DNA of 30,799 nt from Streptomyces sp. NRRL F-6131 (GCA_000719695.1 JOHN01000078.1:1-30799), one strand, 5' to 3'; positions 15,500 to 25,070 are shown, numbered from the stretch's first letter. The notes: a model not told the origin generated them from the letters alone. Numbers and translations: made by a program.

Positions 15500-16669
15500 C
15501 TACTGGGCCGGGATGATGCCGGTCAGCCACTCGAAGACGCCCGGCACCATGTCCTTCCACACGTCGCTGGAGTGCGGGCCGGTGGTCTCGACCACCTGGA
15601 CGGTGGTCGGCGCCTTGGCGGAGCCGGCGATCGCCTGGCCGTCCTCGTAGCCGTCGCCCTTGTTGCCGGAGATGTAGAGCGCGACCTTCGGCGGCTGGGG
15701 CGCGCCCTTGACGATGGTCACCGGGTTGTTGGCCTCGCGGAGCTTCGCGTCCTTGCCGACCAGCGAGTCCGGCTCCTTCGCCGGGTCGTTGTAGCCGGAG
15801 AGGCTGATGCCGGCCCGGTAGCGGTTGGGGTGGGCCAGCGAGAGCTTGGTGGCGCAGTGGGCGCCGGCCGAGTAGCCGGCGACGGCCCAGCGGTCGGCGG
15901 ACGGGTCGGCCCGGAAGTTGTCGAGGATCATCTGCGGCACGTCCCGGGTGAGCCAGGTGTCCGCGTTGACCTTGCCCGGCACGTCGGTGCAGCCGGCGTC
16001 GGTGCGGTTGCCCAGCAACAGGGTGCGCGGCGAGACCAGGATGAACGGGGCCACCTTGCCCTGCTGCATCAGCGGCTTGAGCTGCTCGGAGACCTTGAGC
16101 GTGCCGTACCAGGTGGAGGAGGAGCCGGGGAAGCCGGGGATCAGCTCGACCACCGGGAACTTCTTGTCCTTGAACGCGGGGTCGTGGTACTGCGGCGGCA
16201 GCCAGACCAGCACCTCGCCGTCGACCCCGGACAACTGGCCCTTGAGGTCGGTCTTCTGAACGTCGTTCGGCACCTTCGGGTCGTCCACGCCGCGGAAGGA
16301 CTGCTGGACCTTGGTGGCCGGCGGGTGCGCGGCGTCGCCCGCGGGGGCGGAGCCCCCGGCGCCGGTCGCCGGCGTCTGGGACTGGCCGCCGGCGGTCGGG
16401 TCGAGCGGCGGGACGGACGGCACCGCGCGCACGTGCTTGCCGGTGCCGAGCAGGTCGTCCCAGTTGCCGTAGATGAGGTTGGCGTTGTTGACCATGACGA
16501 AGACCATGATCACCGCGGTCGCCTGGCAGAACACGATCATGGCGAGCCTGGACAGGACGCGCACGGGGCGGGGTCCCTTGACCCGACCCCAGAACCACAT
16601 CGCCACCGCGATGGAGATCGGCACGAGGAAGACCGTGCAGATGAAGAATGGCGTACCTGTCAGTTGCAT
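15500..16669 (-). CDS. Membrane-anchored esterase of the antigen 85/esterase D fold
   Basis: 389 residues from ATG 16669 (MQLTGTPFFIC). An upstream GTG would add 19 residues without a better ribosome site. Two N-terminal membrane segments (FFICTVFLVPISIAVAMWFW and LAMIVFCQATAVIMVFVMV) flank a short basic loop. A Pro/Gly/Ala-rich linker follows, then the alpha/beta hydrolase domain. The nucleophile is Ser267 in WAVAGYSAGAH (GxSxG), and His366 in TTGPHSSDVW is the probable catalytic His. The family includes mycolyltransferase-like and carboxylesterase proteins. The catalytic domain is probably outside the membrane. Substrate unknown. Divergent from the sugar ABC operon with 305 bp between. Confidence 0.85.
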   Translation of the reverse strand: MQLTGTPFFICTVFLVPISIAVAMWFWGRVKGPRPVRVLSRLAMIVFCQATAVIMVFVMVNNANLIYGNWDDLLGTGKHVRAVPSVPPLDPTAGGQSQTPATGAGGSAPAGDAAHPPATKVQQSFRGVDDPKVPNDVQKTDLKGQLSGVDGEVLVWLPPQYHDPAFKDKKFPVVELIPGFPGSSSTWYGTLKVSEQLKPLMQQGKVAPFILVSPRTLLLGNRTDAGCTDVPGKVNADTWLTRDVPQMILDNFRADPSADRWAVAGYSAGAHCATKLSLAHPNRYRAGISLSGYNDPAKEPDSLVGKDAKLREANNPVTIVKGAPQPPKVALYISGNKGDGYEDGQAIAGSAKAPTTVQVVETTGPHSSDVWKDMVPGVFEWLTGIIPAQ

Positions 16670-16796
16670 CAAGTTCTCGTATCCGGGTTCGAAGCCGCCC
16701 CGGGCCCCACTCGCCCGGAACGCCACCTCATGGCATCAGACGGCGAAGAACGGGGATCGGTTGCCGTCCGAATCTGTGCGGAACCTGAGAGGAACA

Positions 16797-16810
16797 TCAC
16801 GTTTCCGTGA
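16797..16810. promoter_or_regulatory. Inverted repeat TCACG-TTTC-CGTGA
   Basis: Perfect 5-bp arms, centred between the divergent genes in a locally AT-richer patch that continues AAGTCCCTTTTC. A candidate site for a sugar-responsive repressor; no regulator gene adjoins the operon. Confidence 0.35.
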
Positions 16811-16836
16811 AAGTCCCTTTTCGGGTCCGCCCCAGT

Positions 16837-16851
16837 CTGCCACCCTGGCAG
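16837..16851. promoter_or_regulatory. Palindrome CTGCCA-CCC-TGGCAG
   Basis: Perfect 6-bp arms, 124 bp upstream of the lipoprotein start. A candidate operator for the sugar ABC operon. Confidence 0.35.
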
Positions 16852-16974
16852 GCTCTGCCCGGACGTCGCGTCCAGCGGACTCCCAGGAATCCCCCCGCGG
16901 GGCACGATACCGCCCGGACGGATCGCCCCGCCGGGCGAGGCGGTGCGAACGCGCGTCCGCGGGGAGGCGAGACT

Positions 16975-18009
16975 ATGGGGATGAGCACAACCCGCACGAT
17001 TCCCGTCCGCCGGCTCCGGCCCGTCGCCGCGACGCTCGCCGTCCTGGCCCTGACGGTCGCCGTCGCCGGCTGCAGCAGCACCGGAGGCAGACGCGCCGAG
17101 GAGGCCCGCGCCAAGGCCTCGGCCGCCGCCGGAGGCGCCGTCACCACCCCGCGCTGGAAGGTCGCCATGGTGACCCACGCGGGCGCCGGCGACGCCTTCT
17201 GGGACACCGTGCGCAAGGGCGCCGAGCAGGCCGCCGCCAAGGACAACATCACCTTCCTCTACTCCAACGACGCGCAGACCCAGAACCAGGTCCAGCTCGT
17301 CCAGGCCGCCATCGACCAGAAGGTCGACGGCCTGCTGGTCACCCTCGCCAAGGGCGACGCGATGGCCGACGTCCTCGGCAAGGCCAAGGCCGCCGGCATC
17401 CCCGTCATCACCATCAACTCCGGCCAGGAGTTCTCCGCCCGCTTCGGCGCGCTGACCCACATCGGCCAGGACGAGAGCACCGCCGGTCAGGCCGCCGGCG
17501 GCGAACTGGCCGCCCGCGGCCGCAAGAACGTCCTCTGCGTCATCCACGAGCAGGGCAACGTCGGCCAGGAGCAGCGCTGCTCCGGCGCCCAGGGCCGGGC
17601 GGCCGGCACCTTCCAGGTGCTGTACGTCGACGGCGTCAACATGCCCGACGCCCGCGCGGCGATCTCCGCCAAGCTCCAGGCCGACCCGGCGATCGACACC
17701 GTGCTCACCCTCTCCGGCCCGATGGCCGCCACCGGCCTCCAGGCGATCCAGGACGCCCGCCGACCGGTCGAGCTCGACACCTTCGACCTCGGCACCCAGG
17801 TGGTGTCCGGCCTCAAGGCGGGCACCGTCGGCTTCGCCGTCGACCAGCAGCCCTACCTCCAGGGCTACGAGGGCGTCGACCTGCTCTGGCTGTACCGCTC
17901 CAACCTCGACATGCTCGGCGGCGGCAAGCCGGTCGCCACCGGCCCGCAGATCCTCACCAAGGAGAACGCGGACGCGCTGGCCGAGTACGTGGCGAGGGGG
18001 ACCAGGTGA
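16975..18009 (+). CDS. Sugar ABC transporter substrate-binding lipoprotein (RbsB-like)
   Basis: 344 residues from ATG 16975, with GGGGAGG 7 bases upstream; the ATG two codons later has poorer spacing. The signal peptide ends in the lipobox VAVAGC with Cys33 as lipidation site. The mature domain is a periplasmic-binding-protein type 1 fold: [58 protein letters not shown], and [20 protein letters not shown]. This is the ribose/xylose/inositol/fructose-binding (CUT2) group. It captures a monosaccharide outside the membrane and delivers it to the next gene product. It overlaps the permease gene by 4 bp. Confidence 0.92.
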   Translation: MGMSTTRTIPVRRLRPVAATLAVLALTVAVAGCSSTGGRRAEEARAKASAAAGGAVTTPRWKVAMVTHAGAGDAFWDTVRKGAEQAAAKDNITFLYSNDAQTQNQVQLVQAAIDQKVDGLLVTLAKGDAMADVLGKAKAAGIPVITINSGQEFSARFGALTHIGQDESTAGQAAGGELAARGRKNVLCVIHEQGNVGQEQRCSGAQGRAAGTFQVLYVDGVNMPDARAAISAKLQADPAIDTVLTLSGPMAATGLQAIQDARRPVELDTFDLGTQVVSGLKAGTVGFAVDQQPYLQGYEGVDLLWLYRSNLDMLGGGKPVATGPQILTKENADALAEYVARGTR

Positions 18010-19043
18010 GTTCCCCGGACGTCCTCGTCCAGGACCGCGAACGCCCGGCCGCGCTGCGCCGCCTGGCCGGCCGGCCCGAACTGGGCGCGCTGATCGCCGC
18101 CGTCGCGGTCTTCCTGGTCTTCGCCGCCGTCGCCGAGCCCTTCCTGCGGGTCTCCTCGCTGGGCACCGTGCTGTACGCGGCCTCCACCATCGGGATCATG
18201 GCCGTGCCGGTCGCGCTGCTGATGATCGGCGGCGAGTTCGACCTGTCCGCCGGCGTGCTGGTCACCACCGCCGCGCTGACCTCGTCGATGGTCTCCTACC
18301 AGCTCACCGCGGTGACCTGGGTGGGCGTGCTGGTCTCGCTGGCCGTCACGCTGGCGGTCGGCCTGTTCAACGGGTGGATGCTGGCCCGCACCAAACTGCC
18401 GAGCTTCATCGTCACGCTCGGCACCTTCCTGATGCTGACCGGCGCCAACCTCGGCGTCACCAAGCTGGTCTCCGGCACCGTCTCCACCAAGCCGATCTCC
18501 GACATGGAGGGCTTCGCCTCCTGTCGCCGGCTGTTCGCCTCCGAGGTGACCGTCGGCGGGCTGACGATCAAGGCCACCGTCTGGTGGTGGCTCGGCCTGC
18601 TGCTCGTCGGCAGCTGGGTGCTGCTGCGCACCCGCTTCGGCAACTGGGTCTTCGCGGTCGGCGGCGACGCGGCCGCGGCCCGCGCGGTCGGCGTGCCGGT
18701 CGCCCGGACCAAGACCGTGCTCTACCTGTTCGTCGGCTTCGGCGCCTGGGTGCTCGGCCAGCACCTGCTGTTCTCCTTCGACACCGTGCAGTCCGGCGAG
18801 GGCGTCGGCAACGAGCTGATCTACATCGTCGCGGCCGTCATCGGCGGCTGCCTGATCACCGGCGGCTACGGCTCGGTGGTCGGCTCCGCGCTGGGCGCGC
18901 TGATCTTCGGCATGGCCAGCAAGGGCATCATCTACGCCCAGTGGAACCCGGACTGGTTCAAGTTCTTCCTCGGCGCGATGCTGCTGCTCGCCGCCCTGCT
19001 GAACACCTGGGTCAAGCGCCGCGCCGAACGGGGGCCCCGATGA
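18006..19043 (+). CDS. Sugar ABC transporter permease (RbsC-like)
   Basis: 345 residues from GTG 18006, overlapping the previous stop (GTGA). It is a BPD_transp_2 family membrane subunit: [24 protein letters not shown] is the IGGIDLSVG-type hallmark, [22 protein letters not shown] the next conserved segment, and [20 protein letters not shown] the cytosolic loop that contacts the ATPase. About 8-10 membrane helices. The [30 protein letters not shown] stretch closes the translocation core. It works as a homodimer with the lipoprotein and ATPase. No truncation is visible. Confidence 0.92.
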   Translation: MSSPDVLVQDRERPAALRRLAGRPELGALIAAVAVFLVFAAVAEPFLRVSSLGTVLYAASTIGIMAVPVALLMIGGEFDLSAGVLVTTAALTSSMVSYQLTAVTWVGVLVSLAVTLAVGLFNGWMLARTKLPSFIVTLGTFLMLTGANLGVTKLVSGTVSTKPISDMEGFASCRRLFASEVTVGGLTIKATVWWWLGLLLVGSWVLLRTRFGNWVFAVGGDAAAARAVGVPVARTKTVLYLFVGFGAWVLGQHLLFSFDTVQSGEGVGNELIYIVAAVIGGCLITGGYGSVVGSALGALIFGMASKGIIYAQWNPDWFKFFLGAMLLLAALLNTWVKRRAERGPR

Positions 19044-19975
19044 CCTCGCCCACTCCTGCCGCCCCGGGCGCCCCGGCGTCCCCGGGCACCGAGCTCCTCG
19101 CGCTCTCCGGGGTCGGGAAGACCTACGGCACCGTCCGCGCGCTGGAGGACGTCTCGCTGACCCTGCGGGCCGGCGAGATCAGCTGCGTGCTCGGCGACAA
19201 CGGCGCCGGCAAGTCCACCCTGATCAAGATCATCGCCGGGCTGCACCGGCACGACGAGGGCACCTTCACGGTCGGCGGCGAGGAGGTCCGCTTCGACTCC
19301 CCGCGCCAGGCCCTGGACCGCGGCATCGCCACCGTCTACCAGGACCTCGCCGTCGTCCCGCTGATGCCCGTCTGGCGGAACTTCTTCCTCGGCTCCGAGC
19401 AGGGCCACAAGCGCTGGGGCGGCCTGCGGATCGACGCCGACGGCATGCGCGCCACCACCCGCGGCGCGCTCGCCGACATGGGCATCGACCTCCCCGACGT
19501 CGACCGCCCGATCGGCACCCTGTCCGGCGGCCAGCGCCAGTGCGTGGCCATCGCCCGCGCCGTGCACTTCGGCGCCAGGGTGCTCGTCCTGGACGAGCCG
19601 ACCGCCGCCCTCGGCGTCAAGCAGTCCGGGGTGGTGCTCAAGTACGTCACCGCCGCGCGGGACGCCGGGCTCGGCGTCGTGCTGATCACCCACAACCCGC
19701 ACCACGCCTACCTGGTCGGTGACCACTTCACCCTGCTGAAGCGGGGCCGGACGGCCGGCAGCCACCCCCGGGCGGAGATCGGCCTCGAACAGCTCACCAC
19801 CGAGATGGCCGGCGGCTCCGACCTCGCCGAGCTCTCCCACGAGCTGGGCCGGCCCTCGGCCGGGCCCGGACCCGCCGGCCCCGGCCCCGCCGTTTCCGGC
19901 CCCGCCGACCCCGCGGGCCCCGCCCGCCCCGCCCCCGATCCCGTCGACTCGCCCGAGGAGCGTCCCCAGCCGTGA
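19040..19975 (+). CDS. Single-domain sugar ABC transporter ATPase
   Basis: 311 residues from ATG 19040, overlapping the permease by 4 bp (ATGA). Walker [10 protein letters not shown] at residues 52-60 (Lys59), Q-loop in TVYQDLAVV, signature LSGGQRQ from residue 161, Walker B VLVLDEPT with Glu186, and switch His in [10 protein letters not shown]. Most CUT2 importers use a fused two-domain ATPase of about 500 residues. This one has one domain, as in the FrcA-like subset, and so must work as a homodimer. The last 40 residues are a Pro/Gly/Ala tail of repeated GPGPA-like units, probably disordered and dispensable. GAGGAG at its 3' end serves the downstream kinase. Confidence 0.92.
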   Translation: MTSPTPAAPGAPASPGTELLALSGVGKTYGTVRALEDVSLTLRAGEISCVLGDNGAGKSTLIKIIAGLHRHDEGTFTVGGEEVRFDSPRQALDRGIATVYQDLAVVPLMPVWRNFFLGSEQGHKRWGGLRIDADGMRATTRGALADMGIDLPDVDRPIGTLSGGQRQCVAIARAVHFGARVLVLDEPTAALGVKQSGVVLKYVTAARDAGLGVVLITHNPHHAYLVGDHFTLLKRGRTAGSHPRAEIGLEQLTTEMAGGSDLAELSHELGRPSAGPGPAGPGPAVSGPADPAGPARPAPDPVDSPEERPQP

Positions 19976-21078
19976 CCACCCCCCAGGGCGGCAACCGGCC
20001 GCCGGTCCTGCCCACCCTGCTCGGCCTCGGGCCGCGTGCCGAACGCCGCCGCCGGGCCCTGCCCGCCGGTCTGCTCCGGCTGCCGACCATCGGCGTCGAC
20101 ATCGGCGGCACCAAGGTCGTCGCGGGCGTGGTCGACGGCGAGGGCAAGGTGCTGGAGAAGCTGCGCACCGACACCCCCGACAAGTCCAAGAGCGCCAAGG
20201 TGGTCGAGGACGTCATCGTCGAGCTGGTGCTGGAGCTCGCCGACCGGCACGACGTCCACGCCGTCGGCATCGGCGCGGCCGGCTGGGTCGACGCCGAGCG
20301 CTCCACCGTGCTCTTCGCCCCGCACCTCAACTGGCGCGGCGAACCGCTCCGGGAGGCGCTCAGCAGCCGGCTGCGCTTCCCGGTGATCGTCGAGAACGAC
20401 GCCAACGCCGCCGCGTGGGCCGAGTGGCGGTTCGGTGCCGGCCGGGGCGAGGAGCACATGGTGATGCTCACCCTGGGCACCGGCATCGGCGGCGCCGTCG
20501 TCCGCGACGGCTACGTGGACCGGGGCAAGTACGGGTTGGCGGGGGAGTTCGGGCACATGCAGGTGGTGCCCGGCGGCCACCGGTGCCCGTGCGGCAACCG
20601 GGGCTGCTGGGAGCAGTACTCCTCCGGCAACGCGCTGGTGCGCGACGCCCGGGAACTCGTCGCCGAGGAGTCCCCGGTGGTCCAGGCGCTGCTGGCCCGG
20701 GCCGGTGGCGCCGTCGAGGGCATCACCGGCCCGCTGGTCACCGAGGCCGCCCGGGCCGGCGACCCGACCGCCACCGAGCTGCTCTACGACGTCGGCACCT
20801 GGCTCGGCGTCGGCATCGCCAACCTGGCGGCCGCCCTCGACCCGGGCCGCTTCGTCATCGGCGGCGGCGTCTCCGAGGCCGGCGACCTCCTGCTCGGCCC
20901 CGCCCGCGACACCTTCCGCCGCACCCTCACCGGCCGCGGCTTCCGCCCGGAGTCGACCATCGTCCACGCCGCCCTCGGCAACGAGGCCGGCCTGGTCGGC
21001 GCCGCCGACCTCGCCCGCCAGGTCGCCCGCCGCTTCCGCACCATCAAGCGCCGCCGCGTGGAACGCGCCGTGCCGTAG
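19972..21078 (+). CDS. ROK-family sugar kinase
   Basis: 368 residues from GTG 19972, overlapping the ATPase stop (GTGA) with GAGGAG at 19955-19960. The phosphate loop is IGVDIGGTK (Asp43), the catalytic Asp143 lies in ENDANAA, and GTGIGGAV follows. The ROK zinc motif is complete: His195 in EFGHM, then [10 protein letters not shown] with Cys205, Cys207 and Cys212. There is no N-terminal DNA-binding helix-turn-helix, so this is a kinase rather than a ROK repressor. An extra 38-residue basic, Pro-rich leader precedes the fold. It probably phosphorylates the sugar imported by the three upstream gene products, as in frcBCAK-type operons; the sugar is not identifiable. Confidence 0.9.
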   Translation: MTTPQGGNRPPVLPTLLGLGPRAERRRRALPAGLLRLPTIGVDIGGTKVVAGVVDGEGKVLEKLRTDTPDKSKSAKVVEDVIVELVLELADRHDVHAVGIGAAGWVDAERSTVLFAPHLNWRGEPLREALSSRLRFPVIVENDANAAAWAEWRFGAGRGEEHMVMLTLGTGIGGAVVRDGYVDRGKYGLAGEFGHMQVVPGGHRCPCGNRGCWEQYSSGNALVRDARELVAEESPVVQALLARAGGAVEGITGPLVTEAARAGDPTATELLYDVGTWLGVGIANLAAALDPGRFVIGGGVSEAGDLLLGPARDTFRRTLTGRGFRPESTIVHAALGNEAGLVGAADLARQVARRFRTIKRRRVERAVP

Positions 21079-21123
21079 CGGCCCGGGCGGGTCGGGGTGC
21101 CGGTGGGGCCCGGGAAGTGACGA

Positions 21124-21161
21124 CTGACAGCTGACAGATAACGTTTTCTGTCAGCTGTCAG
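21124..21161 (+). terminator. Hairpin terminator of the sugar operon
   Basis: Perfect 15-bp stem (21124-21138 with 21147-21161) with loop TAACGTTT, 45 bp after the kinase stop. The stem is only moderately GC-rich and overlaps a heptamer repeat. Confidence 0.65.
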
Positions 21162-21180
21162 CTGTCAGCTGTCAGCTGTC
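21151..21180. repeat. 7-bp tandem repeat TCAGCTG
   Basis: Four perfect copies of TCAGCTG from 21151 to 21178, then TC. The first forms part of the 3' arm of the terminator, so alternative registers of the hairpin are possible. Confidence 0.85.
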
Positions 21181-21311
21181 GGCCGGGGGTCGGTGGCCCG
21201 TCGGTGCCCGTTGCGGAGTGTCAACTACCCGTTGGTAGCGACGTGGCCCTGTTGTCGGGGTCATGGCTGTTGTGAAACAACGGAGTTGACGTCTAATCAG
21301 GAGGATTCCGC

Positions 21312-23102
21312 ATGAGAGCCCTGATCCGCATCGCTCCGCCGCTGTTGCTCGCCACCGCGCTGGTGTGGTCCACCGTCGGGCCGGCCGGGGCGGTGTCGCC
21401 GCCGGCCAAGGTGCCCGAAGCGGTCGGCTGGGGCGGGGCGGTGGCCAGTGTGGACGCCGATGCCACGGCGGCCGGGATCGAGGTGCTGCGCAAGGGCGGC
21501 AACGCCGTGGACGCGGCGGTCGCGGTGGCGGCGGCGCTCGGCGTCACCGAGCCGTACTCGGCCGGGATCGGCGGCGGCGGGTACTTCGTCTACTACGACC
21601 ACGACACCGGCCGGGTGCACACCATCGACGGCCGGGAGACCGCCTCCCGGACCGCCGACACCTCGCTGTTCCTGGAGGACGGCAAGCCGTTGCCGTTCGC
21701 CGACGCCGTCACCAGCGGCCTGTCGGTCGGCGTGCCCGGTTCCCCGGCCACCTGGGAGACCGCCGTCGGGCTCTGGGGCCGGCGCAGCTTCGCCGAGGCG
21801 CTCGAGCCCGCCCGGCGGATCGCCGAGCAGGGCTTCACCGTCGACCGGACCTTCCAGGACCAGACCGCGCTCAACCAGGCTCGGTTCAAGGACTTCCCCG
21901 ACACCGCCCGGCTCTTCCTGCCCGGCGGCGCGCTCCCGGCGGTCGGCTCGACCTTCCGCAATCCCGACCTCGCCGCCACCTACCGGCAGCTCGGCAAGGA
22001 GGGCACGGAGGCCCTCTACCGGGGCGACATCGGCGCCGACATCGTCCGCACCGTCCAGCACCCGCCGGTCGATCCGGCGTCCGGTCGGGTCGCCCGCCCG
22101 GGCAAGGTGGACGCCACCGACCTCGCCGACTACCGGGTGCGCCGCCGGCAGCCCACCCACGTCGCCTACCGGGACTACGACCTCTACTCGATCGCCCCGT
22201 CCAGCTCCGGCGGCACCACCGTCGGCGAGGCGCTCGGCATCCTGGAGGACGGCGAGGTCGCCGACTACGACGCCACGCAGTACTACCACCACTTCCTGGA
22301 GTCCTCGCGGCTGGCCTTCGCCGACCGCAACCGCTGGGTGGGCGACCCGGCGTTCAACGACGTCCCGGTCAAGGAGCTGCTCTCCGCCCGGTTCGCCGCC
22401 TCCCGGGCCTGCCTGATCAGCCCCGACCGGGCCCTGACCAGCCCGATCGCGCCCGCCGACCCGCGCCACCCGGCCGCCTGCGCGAGCGTGGGCCCGGCGC
22501 CCGTCGCCGAGCCCTACGAGGGCCTGAGCACCAGTCACCTGACCGTGGCCGACCGCTGGGGCAACGTCGTCTCCTACACCCTGACCCTGGAGCAGACCGG
22601 CGGCAGCGGCATCACCGTCCCCGGCCGCGGCTTCCTGCTCAACAACGAGCTGACCGACTTCAACTTCACCCCGCTGGTGCCGGGCGTTCCCGACCCCAAC
22701 CTCCCGGGGCCGGGCAAGCGGCCGCGTTCCTCGCTCTCGCCGACCATCGTGCTGCGCGACGGCGAGCCCGTGCTGGCGGCCGGTTCGCCCGGCGGCGCGA
22801 CGATCATCACCACCACCCTCCAGGTGCTGCTCGGGCGCCTCGACCGGGGGCTGAGCCTGGCGCAGGCGATCGCCGCGCCGCGCGCCAGCCAGCGCAACAC
22901 GGCGGCCACCCAGGCCGAGCCCGGCTTCCTGGCGCTGCCCGAACGGGCCCGGCTGGAGGCGCTCGGTCACGTGTTCGCCAGTACGCCGGAGATCGGCGCG
23001 GCGACCGGAGTCGAGCGGCTGCCGGACGGCCGGTGGGTCGCCGCCGCCGAACCGGTGCGCCGCGGCGGCGGCTCGGCGGCGGTGGTCAGGCCGGCGCCGT
23101 AG
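21312..23102 (+). CDS. ggt: Secreted gamma-glutamyltransferase
   Basis: 596 residues from ATG 21312, with a full AGGAGG at 21299-21304 and a 7-base spacer. The Sec signal peptide RIAPPLLLATALVWS ends near AGA-V. The gamma-glutamyl carboxylate-binding Arg108 lies in DGRETA. The autoprocessing and catalytic nucleophile is Thr407 in GLSTSHLTVAD, and GSPGGATIITT is the small-subunit oxyanion loop. The precursor should cleave before Thr407 into large and small subunits. It hydrolyses glutathione or other gamma-glutamyl compounds outside the membrane. Upstream (21225-21238) is a short inverted repeat CTACC-CGTT-GGTAG. A single gene with no clear operon partner. Confidence 0.93.
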   Translation: MRALIRIAPPLLLATALVWSTVGPAGAVSPPAKVPEAVGWGGAVASVDADATAAGIEVLRKGGNAVDAAVAVAAALGVTEPYSAGIGGGGYFVYYDHDTGRVHTIDGRETASRTADTSLFLEDGKPLPFADAVTSGLSVGVPGSPATWETAVGLWGRRSFAEALEPARRIAEQGFTVDRTFQDQTALNQARFKDFPDTARLFLPGGALPAVGSTFRNPDLAATYRQLGKEGTEALYRGDIGADIVRTVQHPPVDPASGRVARPGKVDATDLADYRVRRRQPTHVAYRDYDLYSIAPSSSGGTTVGEALGILEDGEVADYDATQYYHHFLESSRLAFADRNRWVGDPAFNDVPVKELLSARFAASRACLISPDRALTSPIAPADPRHPAACASVGPAPVAEPYEGLSTSHLTVADRWGNVVSYTLTLEQTGGSGITVPGRGFLLNNELTDFNFTPLVPGVPDPNLPGPGKRPRSSLSPTIVLRDGEPVLAAGSPGGATIITTTLQVLLGRLDRGLSLAQAIAAPRASQRNTAATQAEPGFLALPERARLEALGHVFASTPEIGAATGVERLPDGRWVAAAEPVRRGGGSAAVVRPAP

Positions 23103-23271
23103 CGCCCCGGAGCCGGCGGGGGCGTGCGGCCGGACCGCGCGCCGGCCGGATTGTCGGTGCCGTTCGGTAGATTCGGGGTGGGCGTCCAGCCGGGCGTCCA
23201 CCCCCGTCCGTCCTCGCTCGTCCCCGCTCGTCCGTACCGAACCGCCACCGCCACCGGGAAGGCCGCCCGCC

Positions 23272-24075
23272 GTGACCGTCCGCATCGCCACCTGGAACAT
23301 CAACTCCGTCACCGCGCGGCTGCCCAAGCTCCTCGAATGGCTGGAGAGCGCCAAGCCGGACGTGCTCTGCCTCCAGGAGCTCAAGTGCTCCTCCGACGCC
23401 TTCCCGTACGAGCCGGTCCGCGAGCTGGGTTACGAGACGGCCGCGCACGGCACCGGCCGGTGGAACGGCGTGGCGATCGTCTCCCGGCTCGGCCTCGACG
23501 ACGTCGTCCGTGACCTGCCCGAGCAGCCCGGCTACCTCGCCGACGACGCCCTGCTGCCCGACGTCGAGCCGCGCGCCATCGCCGCCACCTGCGGCCCGGT
23601 CCGGGTCTGGTCGGTCTACGTGCCCAACGGCCGCGAGGTCGACCACGCCCACTACCGCTACAAGCTGGAGTGGCTGGAGGCGCTGCGCCGGGCCTCGCTG
23701 GAGGACGCGGCGGGCGAGCGCCCCTTCGCCGTCCTGGGCGACTTCAACATCGCGCCCGCCGACGAGGACGTCTTCGACGTGGCCGCCTTCGAGGGCCTGA
23801 CCCACGTCACGCCCGCCGAGCGGGCCACCCTCGCCGCGCTGGAGACGGCCGGCCTGCACGACGTGGTGCCCCGCCCGCTGAAGTACGACCACCCCTACAC
23901 CTACTGGGACTACCGCCAGCTGGCCTTCCCGAAGAACCGGGGCATGCGGATCGACCTCACCTACGCCAACAAGCCCTTCGTGGACGCCGTCACCGACAGC
24001 TACGTCGACCGCGAGGCGCGCAAGGGCAAGGGCACCTCGGACCACGCCCCGGTCGTCGTCGACCTGGACCTCTGA
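23272..24075 (+). CDS. xth: Exodeoxyribonuclease III
   Basis: 267 residues from GTG 23272 with GGGAAGG 9 bases upstream. It belongs to the EEP/ExoIII fold: RIATWNINSV (Asn9), LCLQELK with metal-binding Glu36, YVPNGREVDHAHYRYKLEWL, GDFNIAP with Asp157 and Asn159, RGMRIDLTYAN, and the terminal SDHAPVVVDL with catalytic His258. All active-site motifs are present and the length is normal. It acts in base-excision repair as an apurinic endonuclease and 3'-5' exonuclease in the cytosol. Its stop is followed 11 bp later by a 15-bp tandem array. Confidence 0.95.
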   Translation: MTVRIATWNINSVTARLPKLLEWLESAKPDVLCLQELKCSSDAFPYEPVRELGYETAAHGTGRWNGVAIVSRLGLDDVVRDLPEQPGYLADDALLPDVEPRAIAATCGPVRVWSVYVPNGREVDHAHYRYKLEWLEALRRASLEDAAGERPFAVLGDFNIAPADEDVFDVAAFEGLTHVTPAERATLAALETAGLHDVVPRPLKYDHPYTYWDYRQLAFPKNRGMRIDLTYANKPFVDAVTDSYVDREARKGKGTSDHAPVVVDLDL

Positions 24076-24086
24076 GGACGGCGCCT

Positions 24087-24161
24087 CGAGTGCCGGTGTC
24101 CCGAGTGCCGGTGTCCCGAGTGCCGGTGTCCCGAGTGCCGGTGTCCCGAGTGCCGGGCCCC
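24087..24161. repeat. 15-bp tandem repeat, five units
   Basis: Unit CGAGTGCCGGTGTCC: four identical units from 24087 to 24146 and a degenerate fifth to 24161. It is 11 bp past the xth stop. The unit differs from the 5385 array, so these are independent expansions. Confidence 0.9.
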
Positions 24162-24333
24162 GGATCTCGGGGGAGTCGCGTCACCGCGGGTAGTCGGCGC
24201 TCCCTCGAACGGGCCAGAGCGGTGGCCGGGTGCGGAGGGTGTGCCTACCGTCGGTGAGTGACCGGGTGTAGTTGTTCGATCACGTGGACATCGGAGTCCC
24301 CGGCTGCGCCCGAGAGAACCCGGAGGTTCCGGC

Positions 24334-24948
24334 ATGCGCCCCACGCGTACGGCCGCCGCCGCCCTGATCGGCGCGACGGTGCTGACGGGCCTGACGGCCC
24401 CCCTCGCGCTGGCCAAGGACGGCGCGGCCTCGGTCAGCCCGTCCCAGGCCGCACCGGGCCAGACCGTGACGGTCACGGTCGCCTGCGAGAAGTCCGACAA
24501 GCCCACCGCCAAGACCATCACCGCCAGCTCGCCGGCGTTCGAGGGCGGTCCGGCCACCCTCACGCTGGGCTCGGACGGCAAGCACACCGGGTCCGCCCGG
24601 CTGGCGGGCAAGTTCGGTGGCGAGAACAAGATCGACGGCACCTGCCCGGACGGCGGCGCCTTCACCACCAATGTCACGGTGACCACGGTCTCGGTGACCA
24701 CCTCCGGCGGTTCCGCGCCCTCGGGCCTGGGCGGCTGGAGCGAGGCGGCCGGTGAGTGGGCGGGTTCGCTCGGGCAGTCCGGTGCCGGCAGTCAGCAGGT
24801 CGCCCCGCACGGCGCTGTGAAGACCGGTCTGGGCGGCTCGGTGGCGGCCGACCCCGGGGAACTGGTCGGCGGTGCGCTACTGGTCGTGGGCGGCGTCGGC
24901 GGCTTCTGGTTGCTGCGGCGCAGGTCGGCGGGCGCCGGTTCGGCCTGA
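24334..24948 (+). CDS. Secreted, C-terminally anchored surface protein
   Basis: 204 residues from ATG 24334, GGAGG 7 bases upstream. A signal peptide (RTAAAALIGATVLTGLTAPL, cleaved near ALA-K) is followed by an all-beta, Ig-like domain of about 100 residues (SVSPSQAAPGQTVTVTVACE to TTVSVTTSGG). It has two Cys that could pair (VACEK and DGTCPDG). A Gly/Ser/Ala linker ends in VAPHGAVKTGLGGS, then a membrane helix and the basic RRR tail. There is no LPXTG or LAXTG sorting motif. The HGAVxTGxGGS segment before the helix recurs in actinomycete secreted proteins as far as I recall. Function unknown; likely displayed at the cell surface. Confidence 0.82.
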   Translation: MRPTRTAAAALIGATVLTGLTAPLALAKDGAASVSPSQAAPGQTVTVTVACEKSDKPTAKTITASSPAFEGGPATLTLGSDGKHTGSARLAGKFGGENKIDGTCPDGGAFTTNVTVTTVSVTTSGGSAPSGLGGWSEAAGEWAGSLGQSGAGSQQVAPHGAVKTGLGGSVAADPGELVGGALLVVGGVGGFWLLRRRSAGAGSA

Positions 24949-24993
24949 AGGGGCGCTTCGGCCGGGGTGCCCCACGGCAGCCCGGCCGCGGAC

Positions 24994-25047
24994 GCCGGGC
25001 ACGCCGGGTGCGCCGGGTGTGCCGGGTGCGCCGGGTGTGCCGCGCAC
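24994..25047. repeat. 9-bp tandem repeat, six units
   Basis: Unit GCCGGGTGC/T: four close copies from 25003 to 25038, flanked by degenerate copies at 24994 and 25039. The C/T alternation gives an 18-bp super-period. It lies between the surface-protein stop and the terminator. Confidence 0.8.
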
Positions 25048-25070
25048 GACAGGCGCGAGGGGCGGCGACG

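Larger units (their letters stand above)
16670..16974. other. 305-bp divergent region between esterase and sugar operon
   Basis: It holds two palindromes described separately. A 26-codon frame (16730-16810) has no ribosome site and is not called. No clear -35/-10 pair for either direction. Confidence 0.45.

Noticed and set aside
16730..16810. 26-codon frame between the esterase and sugar operon
   Set aside because: No ribosome-binding site and no conserved-looking sequence; it overlaps the probable divergent control region.
19972..21078. ROK-family transcriptional repressor
   Set aside because: The N-terminal leader is basic and Pro-rich with no helix-turn-helix, and the kinase motifs are complete.
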